Of a stretch of 14,125 nucleotides of DNA, positions 5,468-13,306 are shown piece after piece. Positions within the stretch are counted from its first letter, which is position 1. Each line of letters begins with the position of its first letter. Below the pieces are notes generated by a model. That model did not search any database and was not told the origin of the DNA. It was given only the letters and a program-made list of their open reading frames with translations. The stretch comes from Anaerolineaceae bacterium. Its GTDB lineage: Bacteria > Chloroflexota > Anaerolineae > Anaerolineales > Anaerolineaceae. Made by a program: the position numbers and the translations under genes. Where the stretch lies: contig WOZC01000111.1 in assembly GCA_011620465.1 (NCBI GenBank), positions 7,712-21,836 on the forward strand, read 5' to 3'.

Positions 5468-8035
5468 TTAGATACCGATCAATTCAGGCGCAGCCTGTTC
5501 CTCCTGGCTTTCCAGATGGTTCAAGACAATCTGTTTTTCCGTTTCGCCATCTGCATTTTTTTTCTCTTCCAAGTCTACTTGAATTGTATCCCCGGGTCTG
5601 AAGCGTTTGGCGAGCAATTCGTCCGAAAGTCGCTCTTCAACTTCCTGGGTGATCACACGGCGCACAGGTCGGGCACCCATTTCAGGGTCATAACCTAACT
5701 CGGAAAGGTAATTCAGGGCTTTCTCAGTGGGAACCAGCTTGATTGCCTGTTCTTCCAGGCGCTCGGTAACCTTGTCGATCTCCAACGCCACGATCTGGCG
5801 GATATCCTTGCGATTGAGCGCTCGGAATACGATCACTGAATCAAGACGGTTGATAAACTCAGGTCTGAAGTTGCGCTTCAAAGCTTCCATCAACTTTTTC
5901 TGCATATCCTTGTATTCCAGCTCTTCCTCTTTTGCCTCATCGACGGTCAAAGAAAAACCCAGACCACTCTGACGCCGGATTAAATCGGCACCGATATTGG
6001 TGGTCATAATGATGATGGCATTGCGGAAATCGACCTTCAGACCCTTGGCATCAGTCAGGTGTCCTTCTTCCATGATTTGCAGGAGCAGGTTAAGCGCTTC
6101 AGGATGCGCTTTTTCGACCTCATCGAAAACAACGATGGAATAGGGCTTACGGCGGATCGCTTCGGTCAGCTGTCCAGCTTCCTCGTAACCGACATAGCCA
6201 GGAGGCGCGCCAACCAGGCGGCTCATGCTGTGCCGTTCCATGAATTCGGACATATCAATTTGGATCAGCGCATCTTCGCTTCCAAACATCTGGCGAGCCA
6301 GCGATTTGGTCAACTCGGTCTTGCCTACACCGGTAGGACCAAGGAACATGAAGGAGCCGATTGGTCTGCGCGGATTCTTCAGCCCGGCACGCGCCCGGCG
6401 AATTGCCTTCGAGACCGCCACAATAGCTTCTTCCTGCCCAATGATGGATTTGGAAAGTTCAGCTTCCATATTCAAGAGGCGTTCCGTTTCCTCGGTTTCG
6501 ATTTGGGTTAGCGGTATGCCAGTCCACATCGAGATCACCTCGGCAATATCGTTTTCAGAGACGATGGGGGCTTCGGACCGGTTCCAGGCAGTTTGCACGC
6601 TATGGAGCTGGTCTTCCAGGACCTCCTGCCGTTTTAGCAGCGTCTGGATGTTGTCGGCATCATTAAGAGGATTTGCTGACTTTAGTTCTTTGCGAATAGT
6701 TCTCAGTTCTGCCACCAGGTCTTTGCTGCTGGTAGCGGATTCACTTTTGTACATTCGCACGCGTGAAGCCGCTTCATCCACCAAGTCAATAGCCTTATCG
6801 GGCAGGAAGCGCTCAGTTACATAGCGGGCACTTAATTTTGCAGCTGCTTCCAGGGCTTCGTCGCTGATTGACAGACGATGATGCTCTTCGTAATTTGGGC
6901 GTAAACCGTGCAGGATCTCGATAGTATCCTCCACGGTGGGCTGATCCACCACAATGGGTTGGAAACGCCGTTCCAGCGCAGCATCGCTCTCAATATTCTT
7001 GCGATATTCGTTGGCAGTCGTCGCGCCGATCACCTGTAATTCGCCCCTGGACAGGGCGGGCTTCAGGATGTTGGCTGCGTCAACAGAGGAGCCAGCTGAG
7101 CCAGCCCCCACCAGCATGTGGACCTCGTCAATAAAGATGATGTCGCCGCTGGATTTGAGTTCATCGATCACTCGTTTGAGTCGTTCTTCGAACTGACCTC
7201 GATACATTGTGCCGGCAACCATTGAACCAACATCCAGCTGCAGGACGCGCTTATCCAAAAGAAGCGCGGGAACATCACCTTCGACGATGCGCTGCGCCAG
7301 TCCTTCCACGATAGCTGTCTTACCAACACCGGGTTCTCCGATCAGAGCTGGATTATTCTTGGTGCGGCGTGCCAGGATTTGGATGACGCGTTCAATTTCT
7401 TTGCTGCGCCCGATGACCGGGTCAAGCTTGCCTTGTTCCGCCAGGGCAGTCAAATCGGTGGCAAGTTGATCCACCAACGGAGTCTTGCCTTCATCTTTTT
7501 CTTTTCGGCGGGAAACCCCACGTCGGCTGATCACGTCGCTTTTTTCGAGATCGTCGGAACTTTCCAGTTTTTTAGCAACATCCTGCATGCTTTTAAATTC
7601 ATCCATGATGCGCGCAGTTTGACGTTGGATTTGCTCAGATGTAATCCCGAGTACAGCCAGGATGCGCATCGCCATGCTGTTTTCGTCCCGTGACATCGCA
7701 AGGAGGAGGTGTTCGGTGCCAATGCTGGTGGCATTATCTTGCACTGATTCCGTCAGAGCTTGCTCCAGCAGTCGTTTCACATCTTCTCCTAACACGGACG
7801 GCAAGGTTGCGTTAGGTTCTTCCTTCCCTCTCATCTCCTTCAAAACTGCACGGACGCTATCAACCTGCACGCCCAGATCTTCCAGGACCCGGCTTGCAGC
7901 TGTGCCAGTTTCGATGCAAAGACCAAGCAGCATGTGTTCGCTGCCGATCTCGCGAGTTTGTTCAGTTTCTGCTTCTTGTTGAGCGATGCTGAGCACTCGC
8001 TTTGCTTTTTGAGTAAATTTATTCATGCCAGCCAT
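5468..8035 (-). CDS. clpC: ATP-dependent Clp protease ATP-binding subunit ClpC
   Basis: 855 residues. Two Clp_N repeats lie at about 5-75 and 80-145, with IGSEHMLLGL and IGTEHLLLAM as the paired signatures. AAA+ domain 1 has Walker A GEPGVGKT (233-240) and Walker B IIFIDE (299-304). A short middle region (about 430-490, with LLKRQEVLEDQL) marks it as ClpC rather than ClpB, which has a much longer coiled coil. AAA+ domain 2 has Walker A GPTGVGKT (566-573), Walker B VVFDE (635-639), and the LGF tripeptide (692-694) in the loop that docks onto ClpP; the D2-small domain ends the protein. The hexamer unfolds proteins and feeds them to ClpP. I chose the ATG at 8035 because AGGAGG lies 6 nt upstream; the frame is open to 8080, but the extra 15 residues are unlikely. 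No clpP, ctsR, mcsA or mcsB is in the window. Confidence 0.97.
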   Translation of the reverse strand: MAGMNKFTQKAKRVLSIAQQEAETEQTREIGSEHMLLGLCIETGTAASRVLEDLGVQVDSVRAVLKEMRGKEEPNATLPSVLGEDVKRLLEQALTESVQDNATSIGTEHLLLAMSRDENSMAMRILAVLGITSEQIQRQTARIMDEFKSMQDVAKKLESSDDLEKSDVISRRGVSRRKEKDEGKTPLVDQLATDLTALAEQGKLDPVIGRSKEIERVIQILARRTKNNPALIGEPGVGKTAIVEGLAQRIVEGDVPALLLDKRVLQLDVGSMVAGTMYRGQFEERLKRVIDELKSSGDIIFIDEVHMLVGAGSAGSSVDAANILKPALSRGELQVIGATTANEYRKNIESDAALERRFQPIVVDQPTVEDTIEILHGLRPNYEEHHRLSISDEALEAAAKLSARYVTERFLPDKAIDLVDEAASRVRMYKSESATSSKDLVAELRTIRKELKSANPLNDADNIQTLLKRQEVLEDQLHSVQTAWNRSEAPIVSENDIAEVISMWTGIPLTQIETEETERLLNMEAELSKSIIGQEEAIVAVSKAIRRARAGLKNPRRPIGSFMFLGPTGVGKTELTKSLARQMFGSEDALIQIDMSEFMERHSMSRLVGAPPGYVGYEEAGQLTEAIRRKPYSIVVFDEVEKAHPEALNLLLQIMEEGHLTDAKGLKVDFRNAIIIMTTNIGADLIRRQSGLGFSLTVDEAKEEELEYKDMQKKLMEALKRNFRPEFINRLDSVIVFRALNRKDIRQIVALEIDKVTERLEEQAIKLVPTEKALNYLSELGYDPEMGARPVRRVITQEVEERLSDELLAKRFRPGDTIQVDLEEKKNADGETEKQIVLNHLESQEEQAAPELIGI

Positions 8036-8060
8036 GGCATACCTCCTGTTTTTGTTTTCA

Positions 8061-8099
8061 TTGCTGCCTTGTAATCCCACTTATTTGATCCGGCAACAA
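8061..8099 (-). other. Predicted stem-loop in the clpC leader
   Basis: In the - strand RNA, UUGUUGCC (8099-8092) can pair with GGCAGCAA (8068-8061) over a loop of 23 nt, 8 bp with one G.U pair. It ends 13 nt before the AGGAGG of clpC. It lies in the roughly 130-nt leader implied by the promoter at 8172-8180. No function is shown; it could affect leader stability or heat-dependent translation. Confidence 0.3.
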
Positions 8100-8171
8100 G
8101 AAAATCAGATGGGGAAACTTGTGTGTAAGACACTCCAGGCTGTGGAAATATTGCACAAGCCTGTTAATGGG

Positions 8172-8180
8172 AGTATACCA
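8172..8180 (-). promoter_or_regulatory. Predicted extended -10 promoter of clpC
   Basis: The - strand reads TGGTATACT at 8180-8172: a TGn extension directly before the -10-like hexamer TATACT. No good -35 is seen at 16-18 bp upstream, which fits an extended -10 promoter. The rest of the 306-bp divergent region 8036-8341 is AT-rich around 8200-8240 and has no CIRCE element (TTAGCACTC-N9-GAGTGCTAA) and no CtsR-type heptamer repeat that I can find. Confidence 0.45.
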
Positions 8181-8294
8181 AAATTAAGCCTCGAAGTCGC
8201 ATTACCGTAGCAATTATTACGAAATTTTAATATTTCAAACTGCCTGTGTTTACGAAGGCGCTTTGCCAACCCGGTACAATCAACCTTTAATTAC

Positions 8295-8317
8295 TACACG
8301 AAAATCATCCTCGTGTA
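8295..8317 (+). promoter_or_regulatory. Inverted repeat in the metF leader; possible operator
   Basis: TACACGA (8295-8301) and TCGTGTA (8311-8317) form a perfect 7-bp dyad with a 9-nt centre, 25 bp upstream of the metF ATG. A -10-like TACAAT sits just before it at 8275-8280, but its -35 is poor. The dyad could be a hairpin near the 5' end of the transcript or a regulator-binding site. No SAM or other known riboswitch pattern is visible. Confidence 0.4.
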
Positions 8318-8341
8318 AAATTGACGCCATCAGGAGCAACC

Positions 8342-9229
8342 ATGAATATATCCGAATTGTTTAACCATAAGAAAACGCTTTTTTCCCTGGAAATCTTCCC
8401 TCCGAAGAAAGATACACCCTACAACGTAATCTACAATACCCTGTTGAAACTGCGCGGGATCCCAGCCGATTTCATCAGCGTCACCTATGGTGCTGGTGGC
8501 TCCAGGGCGCAACAGGATAAAACCATTGAGCTCGCATCCCTGATTCTGCGCACCTATCACACCGAACCGGTAGCGCATCTCACTTGTGTCAATGCCGACC
8601 GGGAACAGGTGTTGGAAACGCTACAGCAACTCAAAGCAAACAACGTGGAAAACGTCATGGTTCTGCGAGGCGATATTTCTCCCGATTGTCCCCCGAAAAC
8701 GGATTTCAAGTATGCCTCTGACCTGGCTGCCTTCATCAAAGCTCATGAACCTGGGTTCAATCTACTGGGTGCGTGCTACCCTGAGCGGCATTACCAGGCG
8801 GAATCGATGGAAAAGGATATCGCACACCTGAAAATCAAGATCGATCACGGTATCACCCATTTGATCACGCAGCTCTTCTTTGACAATGAAAAGTTTTACG
8901 CATTTCGTGAGAAGGCCGAAAAAGCAGGTGTGGCTGTGCCCATCGAAGCCGGCATCATGCCGATCACGAACCCGCGCCAAATCGAGCGCACGGTGGCATT
9001 GAGCGGCGCATCCGTTCCTGCAAAATTACAACGTCTCTTTGACCGCTACAGCAGAAACGAAAAAGCCATGTTTGATGCTGGTATCCAGTACGCCATTGAG
9101 CAGATCGTGGACCTGATCGCCAACGATGTACGCGGTATCCACCTCTATACCATGAACAACGTCGAGATCGCCACCCGTGTAAGCGATGCTATTCAAAATA
9201 TCGTGGAAGCGGAAAACAATCCTCAATAG
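8342..9229 (+). CDS. metF: Methylenetetrahydrofolate reductase
   Basis: 295 residues, the usual bacterial MetF length. Recognisable elements are FSLEIFPPK (14-22) with the catalytic Glu17, VTYGAGGS (47-54), AHLTCVN (78-84), VLRGD (107-111), GACYPERH (143-150), QLFFDNEKF (177-185) and IEAGIMPITN (201-210), all parts of the FAD/folate-binding TIM barrel. It reduces 5,10-methylene-tetrahydrofolate to 5-methyl-tetrahydrofolate, feeding methionine synthesis or, in acetogenic types, the methyl branch. The ATG at 8342 has AGGAG 5 nt before it; an in-frame TTG at 8321 gives seven more residues but lacks such a site. It stands alone, divergent from clpC and convergent with the SDR gene, with no metH or other C1 gene in view. 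Confidence 0.95.
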   Translation: MNISELFNHKKTLFSLEIFPPKKDTPYNVIYNTLLKLRGIPADFISVTYGAGGSRAQQDKTIELASLILRTYHTEPVAHLTCVNADREQVLETLQQLKANNVENVMVLRGDISPDCPPKTDFKYASDLAAFIKAHEPGFNLLGACYPERHYQAESMEKDIAHLKIKIDHGITHLITQLFFDNEKFYAFREKAEKAGVAVPIEAGIMPITNPRQIERTVALSGASVPAKLQRLFDRYSRNEKAMFDAGIQYAIEQIVDLIANDVRGIHLYTMNNVEIATRVSDAIQNIVEAENNPQ

Positions 9230-9365
9230 CCGACAACTCTCTCCGTCGGTGGGTGTCCGTAAGCGAAGCGACTAGACCGGGTAAGCTCAACTCACATCGG
9301 TCTGTCTTGAACACATTGGTGTTCATAACGGGCTGAGAGAGTACTAACTTAATTGAAATGCAAAG

Positions 9366-9390
9366 GCAGTTTGCCAGGCAGTTTTGCCAG
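9366..9390 (+). repeat. Imperfect tandem 12/13-mer
   Basis: GCAGTTTGCCAG (9366-9377) is followed at once by GCAGTTTTGCCAG (9378-9390), two copies differing by one T. It lies inside the convergent intergenic region. The second copy also supplies the left arm of the 9-bp inverted repeat at 9381-9429. Confidence 0.55.
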
Positions 9391-9429
9391 GCGGACGCTC
9401 TCAGAGCCATTGAGGATTAATGGCAAAAC
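9381..9429. repeat. Perfect 9-bp inverted repeat
   Basis: GTTTTGCCA (9381-9389) and TGGCAAAAC (9421-9429) pair perfectly over 31 nt. The right arm is shared with a competing smaller hairpin GCCATT/AATGGC (9406-9424), so two exclusive folds are possible. Confidence 0.5.
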
Positions 9430-9486
9430 GGCGCGCAATGACGGATATCGAGTGATGAGAAATCACTATCTGCTATGAGCTATTAG

Positions 9487-10494
9487 CTACTTCCACCAGG
9501 CTCCCTTTGGCCAGGCTTTGGCATAGAAATCCAAAATCGCATCGACCGTGTCATTGAACTTCGCATCGATCTTCTGCAACTCAGGATGTTGGCGGTAAAA
9601 TTCCACGCTGCGCGCGATCCCTTCCTTGAACGGTACCGTACACACAAACTCCGGGACCAACGCTTTGATTTTGCTGTTATCCAGAATAAAGCTGTGCGCC
9701 TTGTCACCCAACAAGCCTTCCCCCCATTCCTGGTCAAACTGGGCGATCAAATCCGAAGGCACATGCACGATTTTCGGTTCAACCCCAACCGCATCAGCCA
9801 ACTTTGTGACGATTTGATTCCAGGTCTGCCATTCATCTGAGGTGATGTGATACGCCTGCCCAATCGCTTCATTTTTACCAAATAAGCCCACAAATCCTTT
9901 GGCGAAATCGCTGCTGTGGGTCATTGTCCAAATTGAGGTGCCATCACCGTAGACAATGACCGGTTTACCCTGAAGCATCCGATCGACAAACGTCCAGCCT
10001 CCTGTGATTGGAATATAGCCCTCATCATAAGTGTGGGAAGGACGAACGATCGTGACAGGGAAGCCCTCTTCTCGATATGCACGTATCAGGCGCGCCTCGC
10101 AAGCCGCTTTGTCCCGCGAGTATTGCCATACGGGGTTCTCCAGGGGTGTTTTTTCAGTCACTGGCAATTTCTCTGGTGGCGTTTGGTAAGCACTGGCAGA
10201 AGAGATAAAGATGTATTGGTTAGTGCGCCCTCGGAAAAGCTCCAAGTCGATCTCGATATGGTCCGGATTGAAAGCCAAAAATTCGACAACCACGTCAAAA
10301 TGCCGGTCGCCCAGAGCCTGCCGTACCATCTCCGGCTCGCGAATGTCTGCGAATATCAACTCTGCCCCATCCAATGGTTCGCGCAGCGTGCTTTTGCCGC
10401 GGTTGAGCAGGCTGACTTCGAACCCCTTCTCAATTGCCAATTTTGAGCAACTGTAACTGATAGTTCCGGTTCCACCGATAAATAGCACTTTCAT
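9487..10494 (-). CDS. Extended SDR-family NAD(P)-dependent epimerase/dehydratase-like protein
   Basis: 335 residues. The N-terminal Rossmann motif is GGTGTIS (7-13), with Ser replacing the last Gly of the usual GxxGxxG. NRG at 31-33 follows beta-2, as in the CSP41-like/atypical extended SDRs. The catalytic region has FISSASAY (96-103) and YSRDK (125-129), giving the YxxxK pair. IVRPSHTY and the C-terminal substrate domain are normal for sugar-nucleotide epimerases/dehydratases and relatives. The substrate cannot be named. The ATG has GGAGG 6 nt upstream and overlaps the stop of the transporter gene as ATGA, so the two are translationally coupled; that suggests the enzyme may act on what the transporter moves. 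Confidence 0.85.
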   Translation of the reverse strand: MKVLFIGGTGTISYSCSKLAIEKGFEVSLLNRGKSTLREPLDGAELIFADIREPEMVRQALGDRHFDVVVEFLAFNPDHIEIDLELFRGRTNQYIFISSASAYQTPPEKLPVTEKTPLENPVWQYSRDKAACEARLIRAYREEGFPVTIVRPSHTYDEGYIPITGGWTFVDRMLQGKPVIVYGDGTSIWTMTHSSDFAKGFVGLFGKNEAIGQAYHITSDEWQTWNQIVTKLADAVGVEPKIVHVPSDLIAQFDQEWGEGLLGDKAHSFILDNSKIKALVPEFVCTVPFKEGIARSVEFYRQHPELQKIDAKFNDTVDAILDFYAKAWPKGAWWK

Positions 10495-11714
10495 GGCTTA
10501 CCTCCAGGTTCTAATGAAGTTTTGACTTTTATCACTTTTCTGCCATACAGGACCAGTATCGTCAAAATTATGAACAGAAAAGCAACAAGAAGCATCGCTT
10601 GTCTTATACCGAACAAATCTGCCAGTGAGCCCAAAGCGAAGGGCAGCAGCAAAATAGCAACACCACTGGCAAGTGTAGTGGCAGAGCCGGCTGCGGTACG
10701 CGCTGGACCAGCTATATCAAAAAGGAGCGTAACCGAGCTGGCGTAGAAATTTGCCACTCCCAGACCAGCCAGCAGCAGACCCATGAGAACGACTACCTGA
10801 GAGCTGCTAAGCCAAAATATAGCAAATCCAAGAGCACCGACCACGATCGATATGAAGATGATCAGAAAACGATCATACTTTTGCAGAAGGATTGAACCGA
10901 TATAGCGACCGATCACCATCCCAATCAAAAACAGACTCACCCATTGGGTCGCGCGATCTTTAGGCATCATCACGTGAGCTTGCAGGTAATCGGAAGACCA
11001 GTAGATCAAACAAAATTCTATCGAAACCGAGATCACCAGCACCGCCCAAAAGATCCAGAATTTTCCAGGTAATTTAGAGGATTGCCCGTTTTGTTCTGCT
11101 TCGCTTTGCTTTCTCTTCCATGAAAACTGGGGGGAAATGAGGATCCACAACCCAATTATTGCAGATATGCCAGTTACGATATAAACAGCTGGGCGCCAAG
11201 TAATTGCCCTTGCCCCAAAAAAACCTACCGCGATAGGTGCCATCGTGCTGATAACAGATGAGAGAGTATTGGCTTCAGACACCCCAACTGTGCTGTGCTT
11301 CCCCATTTCATCAGCTAATATTGCCGGATAAATCGCTACGATAAACGAGCCAATCATCCCCATCAGAAATAACCCTGTTAACGTGAGGACTGGCTGCCTG
11401 CCCAGGACGAGGATCAGCCCGCCTACCCCCAATCCGACCCCACCAATTCCAAGCGCTTTCCATTCCGGCAACTTTTTGAGGATGAAATGCCCAAAAAGAC
11501 CCAACACAACCATGCCAAGCGCCAGGGCGGAAGTGTGCAACCCGCTCTCTGTAAAGGAAAAATCAAGTTCATCGCGAAGGTAAGCTACCGCCGGACCAGC
11601 GACATTCAGTATGTAGGCATAGAAAGACAACATGAAATAGACCAGCCAAACCCGCCACCCATGATTGATTTTGGATTCTGACTGGCTGGCTTTGACTTCC
11701 AGGCTACTCGTCAT
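10491..11714 (-). CDS. Major facilitator superfamily transporter
   Basis: 407 residues with about 12 hydrophobic segments. The first starts WRVWLVYFMLSFYAYILNVAGPAVAYL. A polar central loop around residues 185-210 (SWKRKQSEAEQNGQSSKLPG) splits the two six-helix halves. The second half keeps an MFS motif A-like loop, GRYIGSILLQKYDR, while in the first half the equivalent GHFILKKLPEWKALG is degenerate. The substrate is not predictable. I chose ATG 11714; a TTG at 11741 in the same frame lies deeper in the upstream gene and has no better site. The start overlaps the upstream small membrane gene by 11 bp, and the stop overlaps the SDR gene's ATG, so all are probably one operon. Confidence 0.88.
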   Translation of the reverse strand: MTSSLEVKASQSESKINHGWRVWLVYFMLSFYAYILNVAGPAVAYLRDELDFSFTESGLHTSALALGMVVLGLFGHFILKKLPEWKALGIGGVGLGVGGLILVLGRQPVLTLTGLFLMGMIGSFIVAIYPAILADEMGKHSTVGVSEANTLSSVISTMAPIAVGFFGARAITWRPAVYIVTGISAIIGLWILISPQFSWKRKQSEAEQNGQSSKLPGKFWIFWAVLVISVSIEFCLIYWSSDYLQAHVMMPKDRATQWVSLFLIGMVIGRYIGSILLQKYDRFLIIFISIVVGALGFAIFWLSSSQVVVLMGLLLAGLGVANFYASSVTLLFDIAGPARTAAGSATTLASGVAILLLPFALGSLADLFGIRQAMLLVAFLFIILTILVLYGRKVIKVKTSLEPGGKP

Positions 11715-12042
11715 TTTTTTTGTCTTCGGGCTTGCCTTCAAGCATTTCTTTATATTTTACTTCTCCCCAACGGTTGGCATACCCGCTCCAGACGTTGACG
11801 CTGATCAGCAAGCCAACGATAGGCAGCCCGAGAACTGCCACCAACACGCCCCAGGTGAGCCCGTTTTTCGCGCCCTCCCAACCAGCACCACTATAGCCCA
11901 GGGCAACCAGGACAAGCGTGATCACCAAAACTGCCAGCCCATACCACTTCAGCAAGCGCAAATATCGCTTCCAATTGTGGCGGCTGTAATCTTCTGGCTG
12001 TTGATCGGGATTTTCGGGATTTTCGCTCATGTTTTTGGGCAT
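11704..12042 (-). CDS. Small two-helix membrane protein, unknown function
   Basis: 112 residues: a polar N-terminus rich in Asn, Pro and Glu, a basic patch (HNWKRYLRLLKW) and then two hydrophobic helices (about 34-54 and 65-85, the second containing GLTWGVLVAVLGLPIVGLLISV), ending in a charged tail. I do not recognise a family. The first ATG directly follows the msrA stop (TGA then ATG); a second ATG four codons in (12030) is equally possible because neither has a strong ribosome binding site. It overlaps the MFS start by 11 bp. Its position suggests a membrane partner in the same operon, but that is only context. Confidence 0.7.
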   Translation of the reverse strand: MPKNMSENPENPDQQPEDYSRHNWKRYLRLLKWYGLAVLVITLVLVALGYSGAGWEGAKNGLTWGVLVAVLGLPIVGLLISVNVWSGYANRWGEVKYKEMLEGKPEDKKNDE

Positions 12043-12549
12043 TCAATTTTTCAGGAAACTTGGCATTTTTCGCACAAAATGGCAGGTGTAACCATTAGGG
12101 AGCTTCTGCAGATAATCCTGGTGATAGTCTTCTGCCTTCCAGAAGGTGGTCAGTTTCTCCAGAGTAGTCACAACCGGTTTTTTCCACTGCCCACTTGCGT
12201 CAACCAATTTGATCATCTCTTCTGCGATTCGTTTTTGCACTTCATCCCGGTAGAAAATCGCTGACCGGTAAGATGAGCCGATGTCGTTACCCTGACGATC
12301 AAGCGTGGTGGGATCATGCATGCGGAAGAAGAAATCCAGCAAGTGGAGAAGGTCTGTTTGGCTGGGGTCAAAGACGATTTTAAGAGCTTCGGCGTGACCA
12401 GGGTGATTTTGGTAGGTCGGATAGTCATTTTCACCTCCGGTATAGCCGGCATCGGTGTCCAGGACCCCAGGTTGCTGACGGAAAAGCTCTTCCATACCCC
12501 AAAAACACCCGCCTGCCAGTACGATTTCGTCATGGTTGTTGTTTGTCAT
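12043..12549 (-). CDS. msrA: Peptide methionine sulfoxide reductase MsrA
   Basis: 168 residues, a typical single-domain MsrA. The catalytic motif is GGCFWGME (13-20) with nucleophile Cys15. It is followed by AGYTGGENDYPTY, GHAEALKIVFDP, FFFRMHDPTTLDRQGNDIGSSYRSAIFY and EDYHQDYL near the end; GYTCHFVRK carries a second cysteine that could resolve the disulfide. It reduces the S-epimer of methionine sulfoxide using thioredoxin. Many MsrA have TGHAEA where this has HPGHAEA, a mild change. No MsrB is fused or nearby. The ribosome binding site is weak. It heads a chain of abutting genes (membrane protein, transporter, SDR). Confidence 0.95.
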   Translation of the reverse strand: MTNNNHDEIVLAGGCFWGMEELFRQQPGVLDTDAGYTGGENDYPTYQNHPGHAEALKIVFDPSQTDLLHLLDFFFRMHDPTTLDRQGNDIGSSYRSAIFYRDEVQKRIAEEMIKLVDASGQWKKPVVTTLEKLTTFWKAEDYHQDYLQKLPNGYTCHFVRKMPSFLKN

Positions 12550-12611
12550 TTTATTTTTTCACATTCTTCTGTAGGAGACAGCTTCCACGCCGTCACGTTT
12601 TTTTAATATTT

Positions 12612-13190
12612 TTACCCGTTTTGTTCATATGCCAGGCGGATTAAACCTCTGACCTCATCCGTGATTTCTTCAAGGGAGGTCAAGCTGATCTTATGGGTGG
12701 ACTGACCGGGTAAACTTTTAGTGCTGAGCAACTCCGACTGGGGTGCTTCTTTAAAACGCAAACCCAGGTCAATACGTGTCCTGGTAGAAGCTTGCACAGC
12801 AGCAAATTGGCGCTTACGCAAAAAAGGCGTGTATCCTCCACGTCCCTCTGCAGAAACATCTTCACCCATCCCTTCGATGATTTCACGCAAAGAATCAAAA
12901 ATGGGTCGTAAAGCTGCTTTCTCGCCCTGATATTGCGAATCGATATAACCTTCGACACTGGGGCGAACCCAGCCTGCAGCCCGGGCAGCCGCATCGGCAA
13001 TCGCCCACTGGCTGTTTTGCAGGACGCTATGCTCTGTCTTGAGCCAATTGCGAACGGCTTTTTGATCCATCGGGTCAATCCCTGAAGCCTGCACAGCAAG
13101 CACCCATTCTTCCAGCGTTTTCCCGGTCCGCTCTTTCATGCTGTCGGTCAAAGAATCCATCATATTGGAGGGGGAAGTCATCTTTGCCAT
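12612..13190 (-). CDS. DUF4287/DUF5655 domain protein
   Basis: 192 residues. The N-terminal third (about 20-60, RTGKTLEEWVLAVQASG and the following AVRNWLKTEHSV) matches the DUF4287 pattern, and the C-terminal half (from about 95, with LRPIFDSLREII, RKRQFAAVQASTRTRIDLGLRF and THKISLTSLEEI) matches DUF5655. Both are small domains of unproven function. The open frame runs to 13433, but that overlaps the divergent gene starting at 13333, so the start must lie downstream of it. AAAGGA at 13200-13195 points to the paired ATGs at 13193/13190; ATG 13181 is another option. It lies 62 bp upstream of msrA with no terminator between, so it may head the same operon. Confidence 0.82.
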   Translation of the reverse strand: MAKMTSPSNMMDSLTDSMKERTGKTLEEWVLAVQASGIDPMDQKAVRNWLKTEHSVLQNSQWAIADAAARAAGWVRPSVEGYIDSQYQGEKAALRPIFDSLREIIEGMGEDVSAEGRGGYTPFLRKRQFAAVQASTRTRIDLGLRFKEAPQSELLSTKSLPGQSTHKISLTSLEEITDEVRGLIRLAYEQNG

Positions 13191-13277
13191 CATGTCCTTT
13201 GTGAAACTAATTTTACACTCTTCCAGCAACTTTTCGAGGGGTGTGGAACCCGTTAAGAAACGAATTCCCATATTCTC

Positions 13278-13306
13278 TTGCAGCCTGTAACAATTAATGT
13301 TATTAT
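13278..13306 (+). promoter_or_regulatory. Predicted promoter of the DUF134-NifX fusion gene
   Basis: TTGCAG (13278-13283) and TATTAT (13301-13306) are spaced by 17 bp, a reasonable sigma-70 pair. The -10 box lies inside the left arm of the 13300-13325 dyad. A smaller dyad TAACA/TGTTA (13288-13292, 13298-13302) covers the spacer. Confidence 0.5.

Larger units (their letters stand above)
9230..9486. other. Convergent intergenic region with nested inverted repeats, no gene
   Basis: This 257-bp stretch between metF and the SDR gene has no convincing frame. It holds several exact inverted repeats: ACTCTCTC (9236-9243) with GAGAGAGT (9335-9342), enclosing CCGAC/GTCGG (9230-9234, 9245-9249, which crosses its left arm), AGACCG/CGGTCT (9274-9279, 9298-9303) and the tight hairpin TGAACAC-ATTG-GTGTTCA (9308-9325). 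GCCATT/AATGGC (9406-9411, 9419-9424) and AGTGAT/ATCACT (9451-9456, 9462-9467) follow further right. Neither strand shows a classic terminator with a T run. It may be a structured RNA, a dispersed repeat, or relics of one. Confidence 0.45.

Noticed and set aside
8036..8341. CIRCE or CtsR heat-shock operator upstream of clpC
   Set aside because: I looked for TTAGCACTC-N9-GAGTGCTAA and for tandem GGTCAAA heptamers on both strands and found neither.
9230..9350. SAM-I riboswitch, tmRNA-like or group II intron RNA after metF
   Set aside because: The ACTCTCTC/GAGAGAGT closing stem is suggestive, but the conserved core sequences of these classes are not present on either strand, and it lies downstream rather than upstream of a methionine-cycle gene.
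9189..9410. 73-codon - strand open frame in the metF-SDR intergenic region
   Set aside because: It overlaps the end of metF, consists largely of the inverted-repeat sequence and has no credible ribosome binding site; more likely a repeat read as protein.
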